A DNA stretch of 64,000 bases, from NCBI GenBank assembly GCA_910585015.1, contig CAJUCT010000013.1, forward strand, positions 26,539 through 90,538, written 5' to 3'. This stretch comes from an uncultured Acetatifactor sp. (GTDB taxonomy: Bacteria > Bacillota > Clostridia > Lachnospirales > Lachnospiraceae). Under the pieces are notes generated by a model. It worked only from the letters and a program-made list of their open reading frames with translations. It had not been told where the DNA came from and made no database searches. Both the position numbers and the translations under genes were made by a program. Numbering within the stretch: position 1 is the stretch's first letter; every line of letters starts with the position of its first letter. Below are positions 38,143 to 46,353 of this stretch, piece by piece.

Positions 38143-39126
38143 CTATATATTATAAATATTTGTCTTATAGCAATTCATATTTTGGCTTATCCACTCAATT
38201 GTCTCCCCCAATCCCCGGGAAAGAGTATATCTCGGTCTCCAGTCCGTCAACTGCTTAATCTTATTGTTAGAGCCAAGCAGTCTGTTAACTTCACTTTTAT
38301 CCGGCCTGAGTCTTTGTTCTTCACATATAATTTTTGCCATGGGATTAATCTGTTTTATTATTTCATCAGCCAAATCACCAATGGATATTTCCTTTTGTGA
38401 TGCTATATTGATTTCTTCTCCCACCGTCTTGTCTGATTCCGCAATAGCTATAAAGCCCGCCGCCGTGTCCTTTACATAGTTAAAATCTCTGGTCGGTGTG
38501 ATCGCTCCCAGCTTGATTTCCGTCTTTCCCGCCAGCAGCTGCGTTATAATTGTGGGAATCACCGCTCTCGCGGACTGTCTCGGACCATATGTATTAAAGG
38601 GTCTGACTATAGCTACCGGCAGTTCAAAACTTCTGTAAAAACTCTCCGCAAGCCTGTCCGCCCCGATTTTGGTCGCTGAGTATGGAGACTGTCCTTGAAA
38701 AGGATGTTTTTCATCGATCGGGACATATTGCGCTGTTCCATAGACCTCCGATGTAGAGGTAATCATTATCTTTTCTGTCTCCAACTCTCTGGCCGCCTGT
38801 AGTATATTGAGCGTACCCTTAATATTGGTATCAACATAAGAGTCCGGAGAGTGATAACTGAACGGGATGGCAATCAGCGCCGCGAGATGAAAAACCATAT
38901 CTACTCCTCTCATAGCTTCCCGCACCCCGTTGGGATCCCTTATATCGCCGCTGAATATATTGATTTCAGACAGTTTACCTTCCGGTAAAGTATCAAGCCA
39001 TCCCCAGTTATTAAAGGAATTATAAAAGGTAAATGCCTTCACATCATACCCTTTTTCCAGAAGCATCTCCGTTAAATGGCTTCCGATAAAGCCATCCGCA
39101 CCTGTAACCAGAACTGTTTTCGCCAT
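38143..39126 (-). CDS. legB: NDP-N-acetylglucosamine 4,6-dehydratase (LegB-like)
   Basis: A 327-aa extended SDR. It has the NAD-binding LVTGADGFIGSHLTEMLL, the active-site ITSTSEVYGTAQYVP and YSATKIGADRL (Tyr-x3-Lys), and NTYGPRQSARAVIPTIITQL typical of sugar-nucleotide 4,6-dehydratases. In legionaminic-acid synthesis LegB makes the 4-keto-6-deoxy intermediate used by LegC. Because PtmE precedes it, GDP-GlcNAc is the likelier substrate; UDP-GlcNAc is the alternative. AGGAAGGG precedes the ATG. Confidence 0.85.
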   Translation of the reverse strand: MAKTVLVTGADGFIGSHLTEMLLEKGYDVKAFTFYNSFNNWGWLDTLPEGKLSEINIFSGDIRDPNGVREAMRGVDMVFHLAALIAIPFSYHSPDSYVDTNIKGTLNILQAARELETEKIMITSTSEVYGTAQYVPIDEKHPFQGQSPYSATKIGADRLAESFYRSFELPVAIVRPFNTYGPRQSARAVIPTIITQLLAGKTEIKLGAITPTRDFNYVKDTAAGFIAIAESDKTVGEEINIASQKEISIGDLADEIIKQINPMAKIICEEQRLRPDKSEVNRLLGSNNKIKQLTDWRPRYTLSRGLGETIEWISQNMNCYKTNIYNI

Positions 39127-39180
39127 CGTTATCCCTTCCTGCCTCTATACCATCAAAACAGCATTCATCTCTATGCCCTT

Positions 39181-39840
39181 TTATTGTATTTCCTTTATTA
39201 TTTTAAACGCCTCGGCATACATACATCCCGCCATTCCCCCCCGTAGCGTTCCCAACGCTTTCACCGCATCCATATTTCTTGGAAACGGTCTTTCCCTAAT
39301 CTCTGTATCATATATTGCCAAAGCCTCTAATTTCTTATCTATGTAATCAGATATATCTACAAACATGTTTGGAACAAATGGATTATCCGGCTTTCCAAAG
39401 TCAGTTTCAGATAGAATTTCCATTGTTGTAACACGTTTGATATATGGGTGACGAAACACTTTTGAGCAAGCCATACAACATTCATATACCACTTTATGAT
39501 CCGAATGTGCATCATTACCATCAGGTAATATGATCCATTCCGGCTGAAATTCATCAAAATATTTTCCTATTTTCTCAATCAGTTCGTTTCTGTTCACAGA
39601 ATCAAGACCTGTTGGTTCATATTTCAGATCAATAAATTTATCAAAGCAATAGAATTCACATATGGCAATAATTTGCCTTTGCCTTTTTTCGACAAACGAT
39701 TTTGACCATCTGCCGTTTCCCTCTACATTCGTAATATTAAGCCAATATATTTGATGCCCTTCAGATTTATATCTTAACAATGTCCCTCCTGCACCCAGCG
39801 TTTCATCATCAGGATGAGGAGATATTACCATAATTTTCAT
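39181..39840 (-). CDS. PIG-L-family N-deacetylase
   Basis: A 219-aa protein. The zinc motif is VISPHPDDETLGAGG near the N-terminus, and the second metal site is DGNDAHSDHKVVYE. PIG-L (LmbE-like) enzymes deacetylate N-acetyl-hexosamine groups on sugars. Directly after an N-formyltransferase gene, it may free an amine that is then formylated. The ATG at 39840 is one base after the previous stop with an AGGAG upstream; a 16-residue N-terminal extension is possible but lies in the neighbour. Confidence 0.85.
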   Translation of the reverse strand: MKIMVISPHPDDETLGAGGTLLRYKSEGHQIYWLNITNVEGNGRWSKSFVEKRQRQIIAICEFYCFDKFIDLKYEPTGLDSVNRNELIEKIGKYFDEFQPEWIILPDGNDAHSDHKVVYECCMACSKVFRHPYIKRVTTMEILSETDFGKPDNPFVPNMFVDISDYIDKKLEALAIYDTEIRERPFPRNMDAVKALGTLRGGMAGCMYAEAFKIIKEIQ

Positions 39841-39841
39841 A

Positions 39842-40732
39842 TTATAGATAATCTCCTGCTTGCAAATCAATATTGTCACACTCAACAACTTCTATTAGTC
39901 CGTCATATACTTTAATCATAAAATGATTCAAACCAAATACTTCGATGATCTTTCCGCATTCAATATTATCATAAGAATCTGTTTCAATTTCCTTTACTTT
40001 CCAGACCTTATATTCTCTTCCCTTGTATTCAAAGTGTGCCCCAACATACGGTTTCGTCAGCGCCCGCACCAGATTATAAATTGCCCGGCTTGACATTCTC
40101 CAGTCAATCTTCCCGTCCGTTATCCCTCTTTTTCTCCAACTGTTTCCGTCAGAAACGGTTTGCCTCAACGGCATAAGCTTCCCATTATTTAAACCATTCA
40201 CTATTTCTTCAAGCTGTGTGCATCCGGCTTTTAATACCTTCGCATATAAAGTTGCTGCATCATCTTCATAATTAATGGGAATTTTTTTCTGTGATATGAT
40301 GTCTCCTGTATCGGCCCCCTCATTCATCAGAAAGAAAGTTGATGCTGTTTCCTGTAAGCCTAATGCCAGCGCCCATATAAGCGGATGCCTTCCTCTATTG
40401 TAAGGCAACGCTGCCGGATGAAATCCCACAGTACCCAACCTGGGAATTTCAAGGATTTGTTGCTTGAGTAACCGTGACCATCCCAAGCAGAATATAATGT
40501 CTGGTTTCTTATTCATTATATAGCTAACACTATCCTTATCATTAATGTCTTCTACAAAAATGCAATCTATTGCATTCTCCTTACATAAAGTGCTTAAGTC
40601 TACAAAATCTGAATTAAAATTCGATTGCGCTTTTGTAATCACACCAACTATATTTATGTCCAATTCACACAATTTTCTAAAAAATACTTCTGATGATTTA
40701 ACACATCCTATAAATACCGCATCCATATCCAT
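39842..40732 (-). CDS. sugar N-formyltransferase-like protein
   Basis: A 296-aa protein of the formyltransferase fold. Residues 90-180 hold the catalytic region VGFHPAALPYNRGRHP and LMNEGADTGDII (His and Asp of the Asn-His-Asp triad), with a C-terminal domain like that of methionyl-tRNA formyltransferase and sugar N-formyltransferases. These use N10-formyltetrahydrofolate. It overlaps the LegG stop by one base (TAATG) and sits next to a PIG-L deacetylase, so it probably formylates an amino group of a nonulosonate precursor. A methionyl-tRNA enzyme is unlikely in this context. Confidence 0.75.
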   Translation of the reverse strand: MDMDAVFIGCVKSSEVFFRKLCELDINIVGVITKAQSNFNSDFVDLSTLCKENAIDCIFVEDINDKDSVSYIMNKKPDIIFCLGWSRLLKQQILEIPRLGTVGFHPAALPYNRGRHPLIWALALGLQETASTFFLMNEGADTGDIISQKKIPINYEDDAATLYAKVLKAGCTQLEEIVNGLNNGKLMPLRQTVSDGNSWRKRGITDGKIDWRMSSRAIYNLVRALTKPYVGAHFEYKGREYKVWKVKEIETDSYDNIECGKIIEVFGLNHFMIKVYDGLIEVVECDNIDLQAGDYL

Positions 40733-41898
40733 TATCCCATATCCAAGTCATAAAATTTCTTTTTTATATTTATTCCATCCTGCAAATGCTGTTTTATGAT
40801 ACTGACAATCTCTGAAGATGTATTTTCTCCTTCATAAGGATTTTTTACGTTTTTAATACTCTGTCTAAAATCGGCCTGCATTGCTTTATAAAGCGCATTA
40901 TTAATGTCATCCACACCCGTTCCGCAATGTATGACGCTGCCGGATGCCACTCTTCCCCTCTGTCTGTCTCCTATGTCCACTGTCGGAATGTGAAAGGAAG
41001 GCACTTCTATAATCCCGCTTGAAGAATTTCCAATAACCATACTGCAATATTTTAAAAGGCTCAAATATCTGATTTGCCCCAAAGACGTATGCGCCACACT
41101 TCTGCCTCTGTTTTCCGCAACAAAATCATCTATCATCTGGTTAATAATTCTGCCATCTGTATCAGAATTTGCCTTTGTAAAGATCATGTCCAACTCTGTT
41201 TTGCTCTTAAGTACACTCAACAGATTGCGAAACTGCTCGACACTGCTTCGATTTTCCAAAGTTACAGGGTGATATGTAACCATAACCGTATTTCCACCGA
41301 TTTGAAAATCAATACTCTTTTCCAAGTCCTCTTTATCCAGCAACTTCACCGTTTTAATATTTTCAACTCCCAAGGCGCCCACATTAAATACCCGCTCAGG
41401 ACTTTCTCCAAGCTGAATAACTCTATTGCGGTAAGCTGCTGTAGCCACAAAATGTAAATAGCTCATCTTGGTAATCGCATGTCTAACAGCCTCGTCAATC
41501 AGCCCTTCCGTTGTCTCACCGCCATGAATATGCGCTATCGGTATCCTATGCACCATGGCTGCGGAAGCCGCCGCCAACATCTCATATCTGTCCCCGAGTA
41601 TCACCACCATATCCGGGCATCCATCCGCAAAAGCATCGGCGAACCCAATCATCCCTACTCCCATGGACTTCACGACACTGCTTGGGGTGTCCGCAGAAAG
41701 CAGCATCTCTATTTTCTTATTTATAATATAGCCATCATCTTCTATCTCCTTATAAGTTAATCCAAATTCGGGAGATAAATGCGCCCCGGTTGCAATAAGG
41801 TATAACTCCAGTTCTTCGTCCTTGTTTATTCTCTCAATAACTGGTTTTAACAGACCATATTCTGCTCTGGTACCTGTGACAACACATATCTTCTTCAT
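40732..41898 (-). CDS. legG: hydrolysing NDP-sugar 2-epimerase (LegG/NeuC-like)
   Basis: A 388-aa protein. CVVTGTRAEYGLLKPVIE, VVILGDRYEMLAAA, IAHIHGGETTEG and IGNSSSGIIEVPSF are the signatures of hydrolysing UDP- or GDP-2-epimerases. In the legionaminic-acid route LegG removes the nucleotide and yields 2,4-diacetamido-2,4,6-trideoxymannose for LegI. The ATG overlaps the LegI stop (ATGA). GDP specificity is expected if the PtmE route operates. Assignment as NeuC-type is firm, as LegG is by context. Confidence 0.88.
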   Translation of the reverse strand: MKKICVVTGTRAEYGLLKPVIERINKDEELELYLIATGAHLSPEFGLTYKEIEDDGYIINKKIEMLLSADTPSSVVKSMGVGMIGFADAFADGCPDMVVILGDRYEMLAAASAAMVHRIPIAHIHGGETTEGLIDEAVRHAITKMSYLHFVATAAYRNRVIQLGESPERVFNVGALGVENIKTVKLLDKEDLEKSIDFQIGGNTVMVTYHPVTLENRSSVEQFRNLLSVLKSKTELDMIFTKANSDTDGRIINQMIDDFVAENRGRSVAHTSLGQIRYLSLLKYCSMVIGNSSSGIIEVPSFHIPTVDIGDRQRGRVASGSVIHCGTGVDDINNALYKAMQADFRQSIKNVKNPYEGENTSSEIVSIIKQHLQDGINIKKKFYDLDMG

Positions 41899-42893
41899 AA
41901 CTCTATCAACTCGTCTTCTTCGTATTTGCGCTTCGCCACTGTGCCCACCACATTATCCCAAAGCATGGGGGATATCCCTATTCCCGGTCTTTTTGTTGTA
42001 ATATTATCCTCAGAAAACATTTCGCCCGCCTCAATTTGCCTTTTTGCAACAATGCTCTTACGCACAACAGCTATATTATCCTTCTCAGAGCGCGTCGGTT
42101 TCTTTTCTATATCACCTACCGCCATCTCTATGTTCCGAATAGCCTGTACCATTGCCTTTAATCCGTCCGGTTCCAGACTCGCCTTGTGATCAGGTCCCGC
42201 CATGGTCTTATCTAAGGTGAAATGCTTTTCTATAATTTCCGCCCCCATGGCCACGGCGGCGATTGGCACCTCAATTCCTTCTGTGTGATCGGAATAGCCG
42301 ACACTTACTCCTATCTCATTCCGTATGGTATTCATAACATTTAAATTTACATCCTGCATGGGAGTAGGATATTGCGTGTTGCAATGAAGCACTGCCACGT
42401 TGGCCGCTCCACTTTCTCTTAATACTTTTACGGCTTCCTTTACCTCCCCAATTGTACTCATACCTGATGACAGAATCACAGGTTTTCTCAGGCTGCCAAT
42501 CTTCCTCAGATATGGGAGATTCGTGATTTCTCCCGAGGGAATCTTGTACAAATTCATACCGACGCTTTCTAACAAATCAATACTGCCCAAGTCAAATGGG
42601 GTGGACAAAAAATCTATCCCAACCTCTCTGCAATACTGAAGCAATTCCACATGCATCTCATAGGTAAGTTCCAGTTTCTTCAGCATTTCCCTTTGGGTTT
42701 CCTTCTCATCAGTTGATTGAAGCTGGTACTTTGCCTTCTGCGCGTATTTAGAAACAAGACTGTCCGCCTGAAAGGTCTGGAACTTCACTACGTCCGCGCC
42801 GGCCTCCTGCGCTGCATCCACCAGCCTTTTTGCTATGTTGATGTCGCCGTTATGGTTGACGCCGGCCTCTGCAATAATATATACCCTTTTCAC
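41895..42893 (-). CDS. legI: nonulosonate (legionaminate) synthase (LegI/NeuB-like)
   Basis: A 332-aa protein. The TIM-barrel start IIAEAGVNHNGDINIAKRL, VVKFQTFQADSL, PSGEITNLPYLR and SDHTEGIEVPIA are NeuB-family signatures; the last 60 residues form the SAF-like domain (ENITTKRPGIGISP). It condenses the hexose from LegG with phosphoenolpyruvate. I place the start at a GTG (42893), preceded by GGAG and eight bases of spacing; the longer frame runs into the previous gene and adds 35 residues with no family counterpart. Confidence 0.9.
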   Translation of the reverse strand: MKRVYIIAEAGVNHNGDINIAKRLVDAAQEAGADVVKFQTFQADSLVSKYAQKAKYQLQSTDEKETQREMLKKLELTYEMHVELLQYCREVGIDFLSTPFDLGSIDLLESVGMNLYKIPSGEITNLPYLRKIGSLRKPVILSSGMSTIGEVKEAVKVLRESGAANVAVLHCNTQYPTPMQDVNLNVMNTIRNEIGVSVGYSDHTEGIEVPIAAVAMGAEIIEKHFTLDKTMAGPDHKASLEPDGLKAMVQAIRNIEMAVGDIEKKPTRSEKDNIAVVRKSIVAKRQIEAGEMFSEDNITTKRPGIGISPMLWDNVVGTVAKRKYEEDELIEL

Positions 42894-42909
42894 TATGCAC
42901 ACTCCGTTC

Positions 42910-43554
42910 TTAGACCACTTCACAGTCAGACTTTTTCCAAATTCCATAAACTGTGTAATTGTCTTTAACATCCGAAAGCACCACTGACCCCGCTCCAATC
43001 GTCACACAATTTCCCACATCCACACATTGAATAACTGTCGCGTTTGCTCCCACAAAGCTTTGTTCTCCTATCCGCGACATTCCGCATACAACCGCTCCCA
43101 CCGCCACATGCGCAAAATCCTCTACGCTGCAGTCATGCTCTATAATCGCTCCGTCATTGATAATACACATTCTTCCAATTTTGGCGTCTGCATTGACCAC
43201 CACATTCTTACCAATAAAAGTTCCTTCTTCTATATATACGTTTTCTGCCACTGCTGCCGTTGGATCTATAATCACCGGTAACTGATAACCTATCCGTTTA
43301 AGTTTTTCATACAACTCTGCTCTAACCCGAGAATTGCCCATATAGCCGATAGATATAAAAGCTTTTTTTACTCGGTCCCTGGAGAAAATGGTCTCTAAAT
43401 CGGCATCATCTCCAATAACCTCATACCCCTTATACTTTTTTGGTTCGCTGATCTTGTCTACAAAACCAACAATATGGTATTTATTCTGTTTCTCTATTGT
43501 ATCTACAATTCCCTTCGCATGTCCGCCAATGCCAATTAAGACAATATTTTCCAT
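42910..43554 (-). CDS. legH: NeuD/PglD-like sugar O/N-acetyltransferase (LegH-like)
   Basis: A 214-aa protein. The N-terminal Rossmann-like half, VLIGIGGHAKGIVDTIE, is followed by a left-handed beta-helix of hexapeptide repeats (EGTFIGKNVVVNADAKIG, FAHVAVGAVVCGMSRIG). PglD, LegH and NeuD all have this plan and acetylate the 4-amino group of a sugar nucleotide. The position between LegC and LegI points to the LegH step. The three-base gap to the aminotransferase gene implies coupling. Confidence 0.85.
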   Translation of the reverse strand: MENIVLIGIGGHAKGIVDTIEKQNKYHIVGFVDKISEPKKYKGYEVIGDDADLETIFSRDRVKKAFISIGYMGNSRVRAELYEKLKRIGYQLPVIIDPTAAVAENVYIEEGTFIGKNVVVNADAKIGRMCIINDGAIIEHDCSVEDFAHVAVGAVVCGMSRIGEQSFVGANATVIQCVDVGNCVTIGAGSVVLSDVKDNYTVYGIWKKSDCEVV

Positions 43555-43557
43555 ACC

Positions 43558-44691
43558 CTACAGTATCTCCTTCACGGCCATAACCACACTCTCCAGCTGC
43601 TTCTCCGTCAAGCATGTAGATACAGGTAAAGTCAAAATATGCCGCCATATTTTTTCCGTCACATCCATGTCGGACTTTTCCACATGTAAATATGGCTTCT
43701 GCATATAAACTGGTTTCCAGAACGGTTTCGTCTGTATCTCTTTGTCCGCCAGACGATCACATACTTCCCTGACATTTCGCGTATCATCCAGAACAAGACC
43801 CGTAAACCAACAGACGCTTTCTCCCCAGTCTGTCTCCGGGAAAAATGCTATTCCCGGGATTCCTTTCAGATGTTCCTTGTAATAGTCACTTATATAATGC
43901 TTCTTTATAACAAATTCTTCTAATCTCTCTATCTGTGCGCAGCCCACCGCAGCCTGTAAATTGGTCATCCGATAATTATAGCCGACCATATCGTGGTCAT
44001 AGTCCTGCCCGACACGGGCCGTAGTCGCTATATGCTTTGCCCGTTCAATAATCCTTTCATTGTCCCCGACAATAGCCCCGCCGCCGCCGCAGGTGATTGT
44101 CTTGTTTCCATTAAAGGAGAAAACCGTAGCGTCCGCCAGGTTTCCTATATTTCGCCCTTTGTATTTTGCCCCTATTGCGGCGGCAGCATCTGCCACCAAC
44201 GGTAGGTGGTACTTATCCGTGACATCCCTGATCCTGTCCATGTCCGCGGGCATTCCCATTGTGTATACCGGCATGACAGCCGCTATCCGTTTTCCGCTCC
44301 CCCTATGAAAGAGTTTACCATCTTTCTCATATGCTTTTTCAGCCAACTCTCTCTCCAGAAGTTCCGGATCCATGGTCCAGGATTTCTCGTCAATATCAAT
44401 CAGCCAGGGCTCTGCTCCGCAGTGTACAACTGCGTTGGCCGTTGCGATAAAGGTAAACGCCGGAATACAGACCAACTCGTTCCTTCCCACGCCGCAGGCC
44501 GTCAAAGCCATGTGGAGTCCGTCAGTTCCGGAAGAAACTACCGTTCCATAAGCGGCGCCCGCCTTCCTGGCAACTTCCTTTTCAAACCGCTTTACAAATT
44601 CACCGACAGTTGATACAAAAGTAGTGTCAATACATTCATTTAAGTATTTTCTTTCGTTTCCTGACAAATCCGGAATCGCTAATTCTATCAA
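43558..44691 (-). CDS. legC: DegT/DnrJ/EryC1-family aminotransferase (LegC-like)
   Basis: A 377-aa PLP-dependent sugar aminotransferase. The N-terminus IPDLSGNERKYLNECIDTTF matches LegC/PseC-type enzymes; SSGTDGLHMALTA, VADAAAAIGAKYKG and the PLP lysine in FSFNGNKTITCGGGG follow. It should aminate C4 of the 4-keto-6-deoxy intermediate. I place the start at a TTG (44691), because GAGAGGTG precedes it by six bases and the protein then aligns with LegC N-termini; a GTG at 44700 with AAGGA is the alternative. First gene of the 35-kb operon, about 270 bases from the promoter. Confidence 0.87.
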   Translation of the reverse strand: MIELAIPDLSGNERKYLNECIDTTFVSTVGEFVKRFEKEVARKAGAAYGTVVSSGTDGLHMALTACGVGRNELVCIPAFTFIATANAVVHCGAEPWLIDIDEKSWTMDPELLERELAEKAYEKDGKLFHRGSGKRIAAVMPVYTMGMPADMDRIRDVTDKYHLPLVADAAAAIGAKYKGRNIGNLADATVFSFNGNKTITCGGGGAIVGDNERIIERAKHIATTARVGQDYDHDMVGYNYRMTNLQAAVGCAQIERLEEFVIKKHYISDYYKEHLKGIPGIAFFPETDWGESVCWFTGLVLDDTRNVREVCDRLADKEIQTKPFWKPVYMQKPYLHVEKSDMDVTEKIWRHILTLPVSTCLTEKQLESVVMAVKEIL

Positions 44692-44809
44692 TATACTCAC
44701 CTCTCTCAATCCTTCAACATGCGCTTTCCCTTATTCGATCCTACCCCGGAAGTATTCTCTTACCTCCGGCCAGCGGATATTCACGCTCTGGTTCTTCCTT
44801 GCGTCCCGC

Positions 44810-44844
44810 AAAAAAATGTCGTTGCACCCAAAATGCAACGACAT
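44810..44844 (-). terminator. terminator/attenuator in the legC leader
   Basis: On the minus strand an 11-bp stem (arms 44844-44834 and 44826-44816) with a 7-base loop is followed by a T run (44815-44810). It lies between the promoter at 44967-44995 and the legC start, so it should limit entry into the 35-kb operon unless overcome. The matching copy at 46515-46549 keeps the stem, with its base pair changed from A-T to C-G. Confidence 0.8.
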
Positions 44845-44886
44845 TCCCTCGTCTATTCTTTGTGCCTCCATGCAACCCAATATTCA
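44810..44886. repeat. 77-bp inverted repeat, left copy
   Basis: The reverse complement of this segment matches 46473-46549 at 72 of 77 positions by my count. The copies face away from each other, one in front of each operon. Besides the terminator it carries a second GTTGCA upstream of the stem that could compete for the terminator's 3' arm, TGCAAC. A short open frame crosses it, but all five differences between copies change an amino acid, so it is unlikely to be coding. Confidence 0.9.
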
Positions 44887-44890
44887 ATAT

Positions 44891-44919
44891 TCTTCGCAGA
44901 ATGAACCATTCTGCGAAAA
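44891..44919. repeat. left 11-7-11 recombination-like site
   Basis: Two 11-bp arms (44891-44901 and 44909-44919) flank a 7-base centre, TGAACCA. The arms are inverted repeats of each other with one mismatch. The layout is that of a tyrosine-recombinase core site. The same site lies at 46370-46398 in the opposite orientation (centre TGGTTCA). It could also be read as an RNA hairpin in the legC leader. Confidence 0.7.
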
Positions 44920-44966
44920 CAAAAAGCAAAAATGCCCTCTATACCATTATTAATTATATCGGCTTT

Positions 44967-44995
44967 ATTTTACACTATTTAAGACAGACTTGCAA
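44967..44995 (-). promoter_or_regulatory. sigma-A promoter facing the 35-kb left operon
   Basis: On the minus strand, TTGCAA (44995-44990), a 17-base spacer and TAAAAT (44972-44967). Transcription should start near 44960, run through the left 11-7-11 site and the 77-bp element, and reach legC about 270 bases later. It lies inside the candidate invertible segment, so inversion would direct it rightwards. No plus-strand promoter of similar quality is seen upstream of the recombinase: TTGCAA with a 19-base spacer to TATTTT is the best. Confidence 0.75.
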
Positions 44996-45174
44996 TAAAT
45001 TAAAACAAATTCCGTATTTTTCCACATTATATAACGGTTTGGAGTATTTATGTGAGTCGGAAAGTGCTTTTTTCTGTAAAAATGGAAGCAAAAAAGGCGG
45101 GAATTGATAATTTGCAGTCAGGTTTAGGGTCAAAATCTTGGCGGGTATATGCCGCTACACGAAAGGAGAAAAAT

Positions 45175-46341
45175 ATGGCAAGACATGGAGAAAATATCCG
45201 GAAAAGGGCAGACGGAAGATGGGAAGGACGCTATAAGACGTGGGATGAGCATAGGGGAAGGGAGTTTTACCGCTCTGTATATGGCAGAACTTATGAGGAA
45301 GTAAAGGAAAAAATGTCCCGGGCCAGATTCGAGCATACGCAAACGGCTGTAGGAGAAAACCAAGCGCAGGGGGGGACAGGATGCGGAAGGAGCAGCGGCG
45401 GTTTGGACATGGCAGTTTTGTACTCACAGGTTGCGGGGGAATGGCTTATAGATATCGCTGGCAGGCGAAAGTATTCTACCTATATAAAATATGAAACGGT
45501 GTACAAGACCCATCTTGACGGAATTATCGGATCCTGCAGACTTTCTGATACCACTGCCCCGGAGATACAGGCAAAGATTTATGAACACCTTTCGGCGGCA
45601 ATGCTTTCCGAAAGCCTGCAAAAAAGCATCTGCTGCATCGCAAACCAGATATTGCTCTTTGCGGGCAGAAAATACGCAGTCAACATTTCCCAGCTGGAGA
45701 AACCGGACATAAGGCATAGAACTAAGCCCATCGAGGTGCTTTCCAGGGCAGAACAGGCCCGGCTTCTTTCCGGTATCTATGGAGAACTGGATCCATTCAA
45801 AATTGCATTGCTGCTTTGTCTGTACACTGGTCTGCGGCTTGGGGAGCTATGCGCGCTTAAATGGACGGACATTGATCTCAAGAATATGTCTATAACTGTA
45901 AACAGCACGGTACAGCGAATTGCCGTGCAGGGCCGCATGACCAGAACCCTTCTGCTGGAGGCTGCCCCCAAAAGCGAAAGTTCCAGGAGAACCATTCCCC
46001 TGACAGCTGAAATTATTAAGCTGCTTACTCAGTTGAAAGAGAACCGGCCTTATGTATTTGGCGGCGATACCCCGCTGGAGCCGAGAACCATGCAGTACCG
46101 ATATAAAAAACTGCTGAAAGAGGCGGATGTGGATGACCGAAATTTTCATATCCTTCGCCATACTTTTGCCACGAACTGCATCGAAAACGGTATGGATGTA
46201 AAGGCTCTGAGTGAAATTCTGGGACATTCTGACGTCAAAATCACCCTGAACCGCTATGTACATCCTACAATGGAATCCAAAAGGAAACAGATTGGACTGC
46301 TGCCGGACTTTTATGGTCAGATTCTTGGTCATGTGTTCTGA
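45175..46341 (+). CDS. tyrosine recombinase/integrase
   Basis: A 388-aa site-specific recombinase. The N-terminal 60 residues (NIRKRADGRWEGRYK) resemble the arm-binding AP2-like domain of phage/conjugative integrases. A SAM-like core-binding domain follows (around 100-180). The catalytic domain holds the first Arg in YTGLRLGELCALKW, the HxxR region in FHILRHTFATNCIENG, and LGHSDVKITLNRYVHPT with the nucleophile Tyr. I use the ATG at 45175, behind GAAAGGAG; the frame extends upstream without a better start. It lies alone between two inverted sites and two divergent glycan operons, suggesting a DNA-inversion role. Confidence 0.9.
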   Translation: MARHGENIRKRADGRWEGRYKTWDEHRGREFYRSVYGRTYEEVKEKMSRARFEHTQTAVGENQAQGGTGCGRSSGGLDMAVLYSQVAGEWLIDIAGRRKYSTYIKYETVYKTHLDGIIGSCRLSDTTAPEIQAKIYEHLSAAMLSESLQKSICCIANQILLFAGRKYAVNISQLEKPDIRHRTKPIEVLSRAEQARLLSGIYGELDPFKIALLLCLYTGLRLGELCALKWTDIDLKNMSITVNSTVQRIAVQGRMTRTLLLEAAPKSESSRRTIPLTAEIIKLLTQLKENRPYVFGGDTPLEPRTMQYRYKKLLKEADVDDRNFHILRHTFATNCIENGMDVKALSEILGHSDVKITLNRYVHPTMESKRKQIGLLPDFYGQILGHVF

Positions 46342-46353
46342 TATTGCTGTTTT

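Noticed and set aside
44741..44929. Minus-strand open frame across the left 77-bp element
   Set aside because: It crosses the terminator and 11-7-11 site, has no good ribosome binding site, and the element's differences argue for a non-coding role.
45052..45174. N-terminal extension of the recombinase
   Set aside because: The upstream start lacks a Shine-Dalgarno; the ATG at 45175 has GAAAGGAG and starts at the usual integrase N-terminus.
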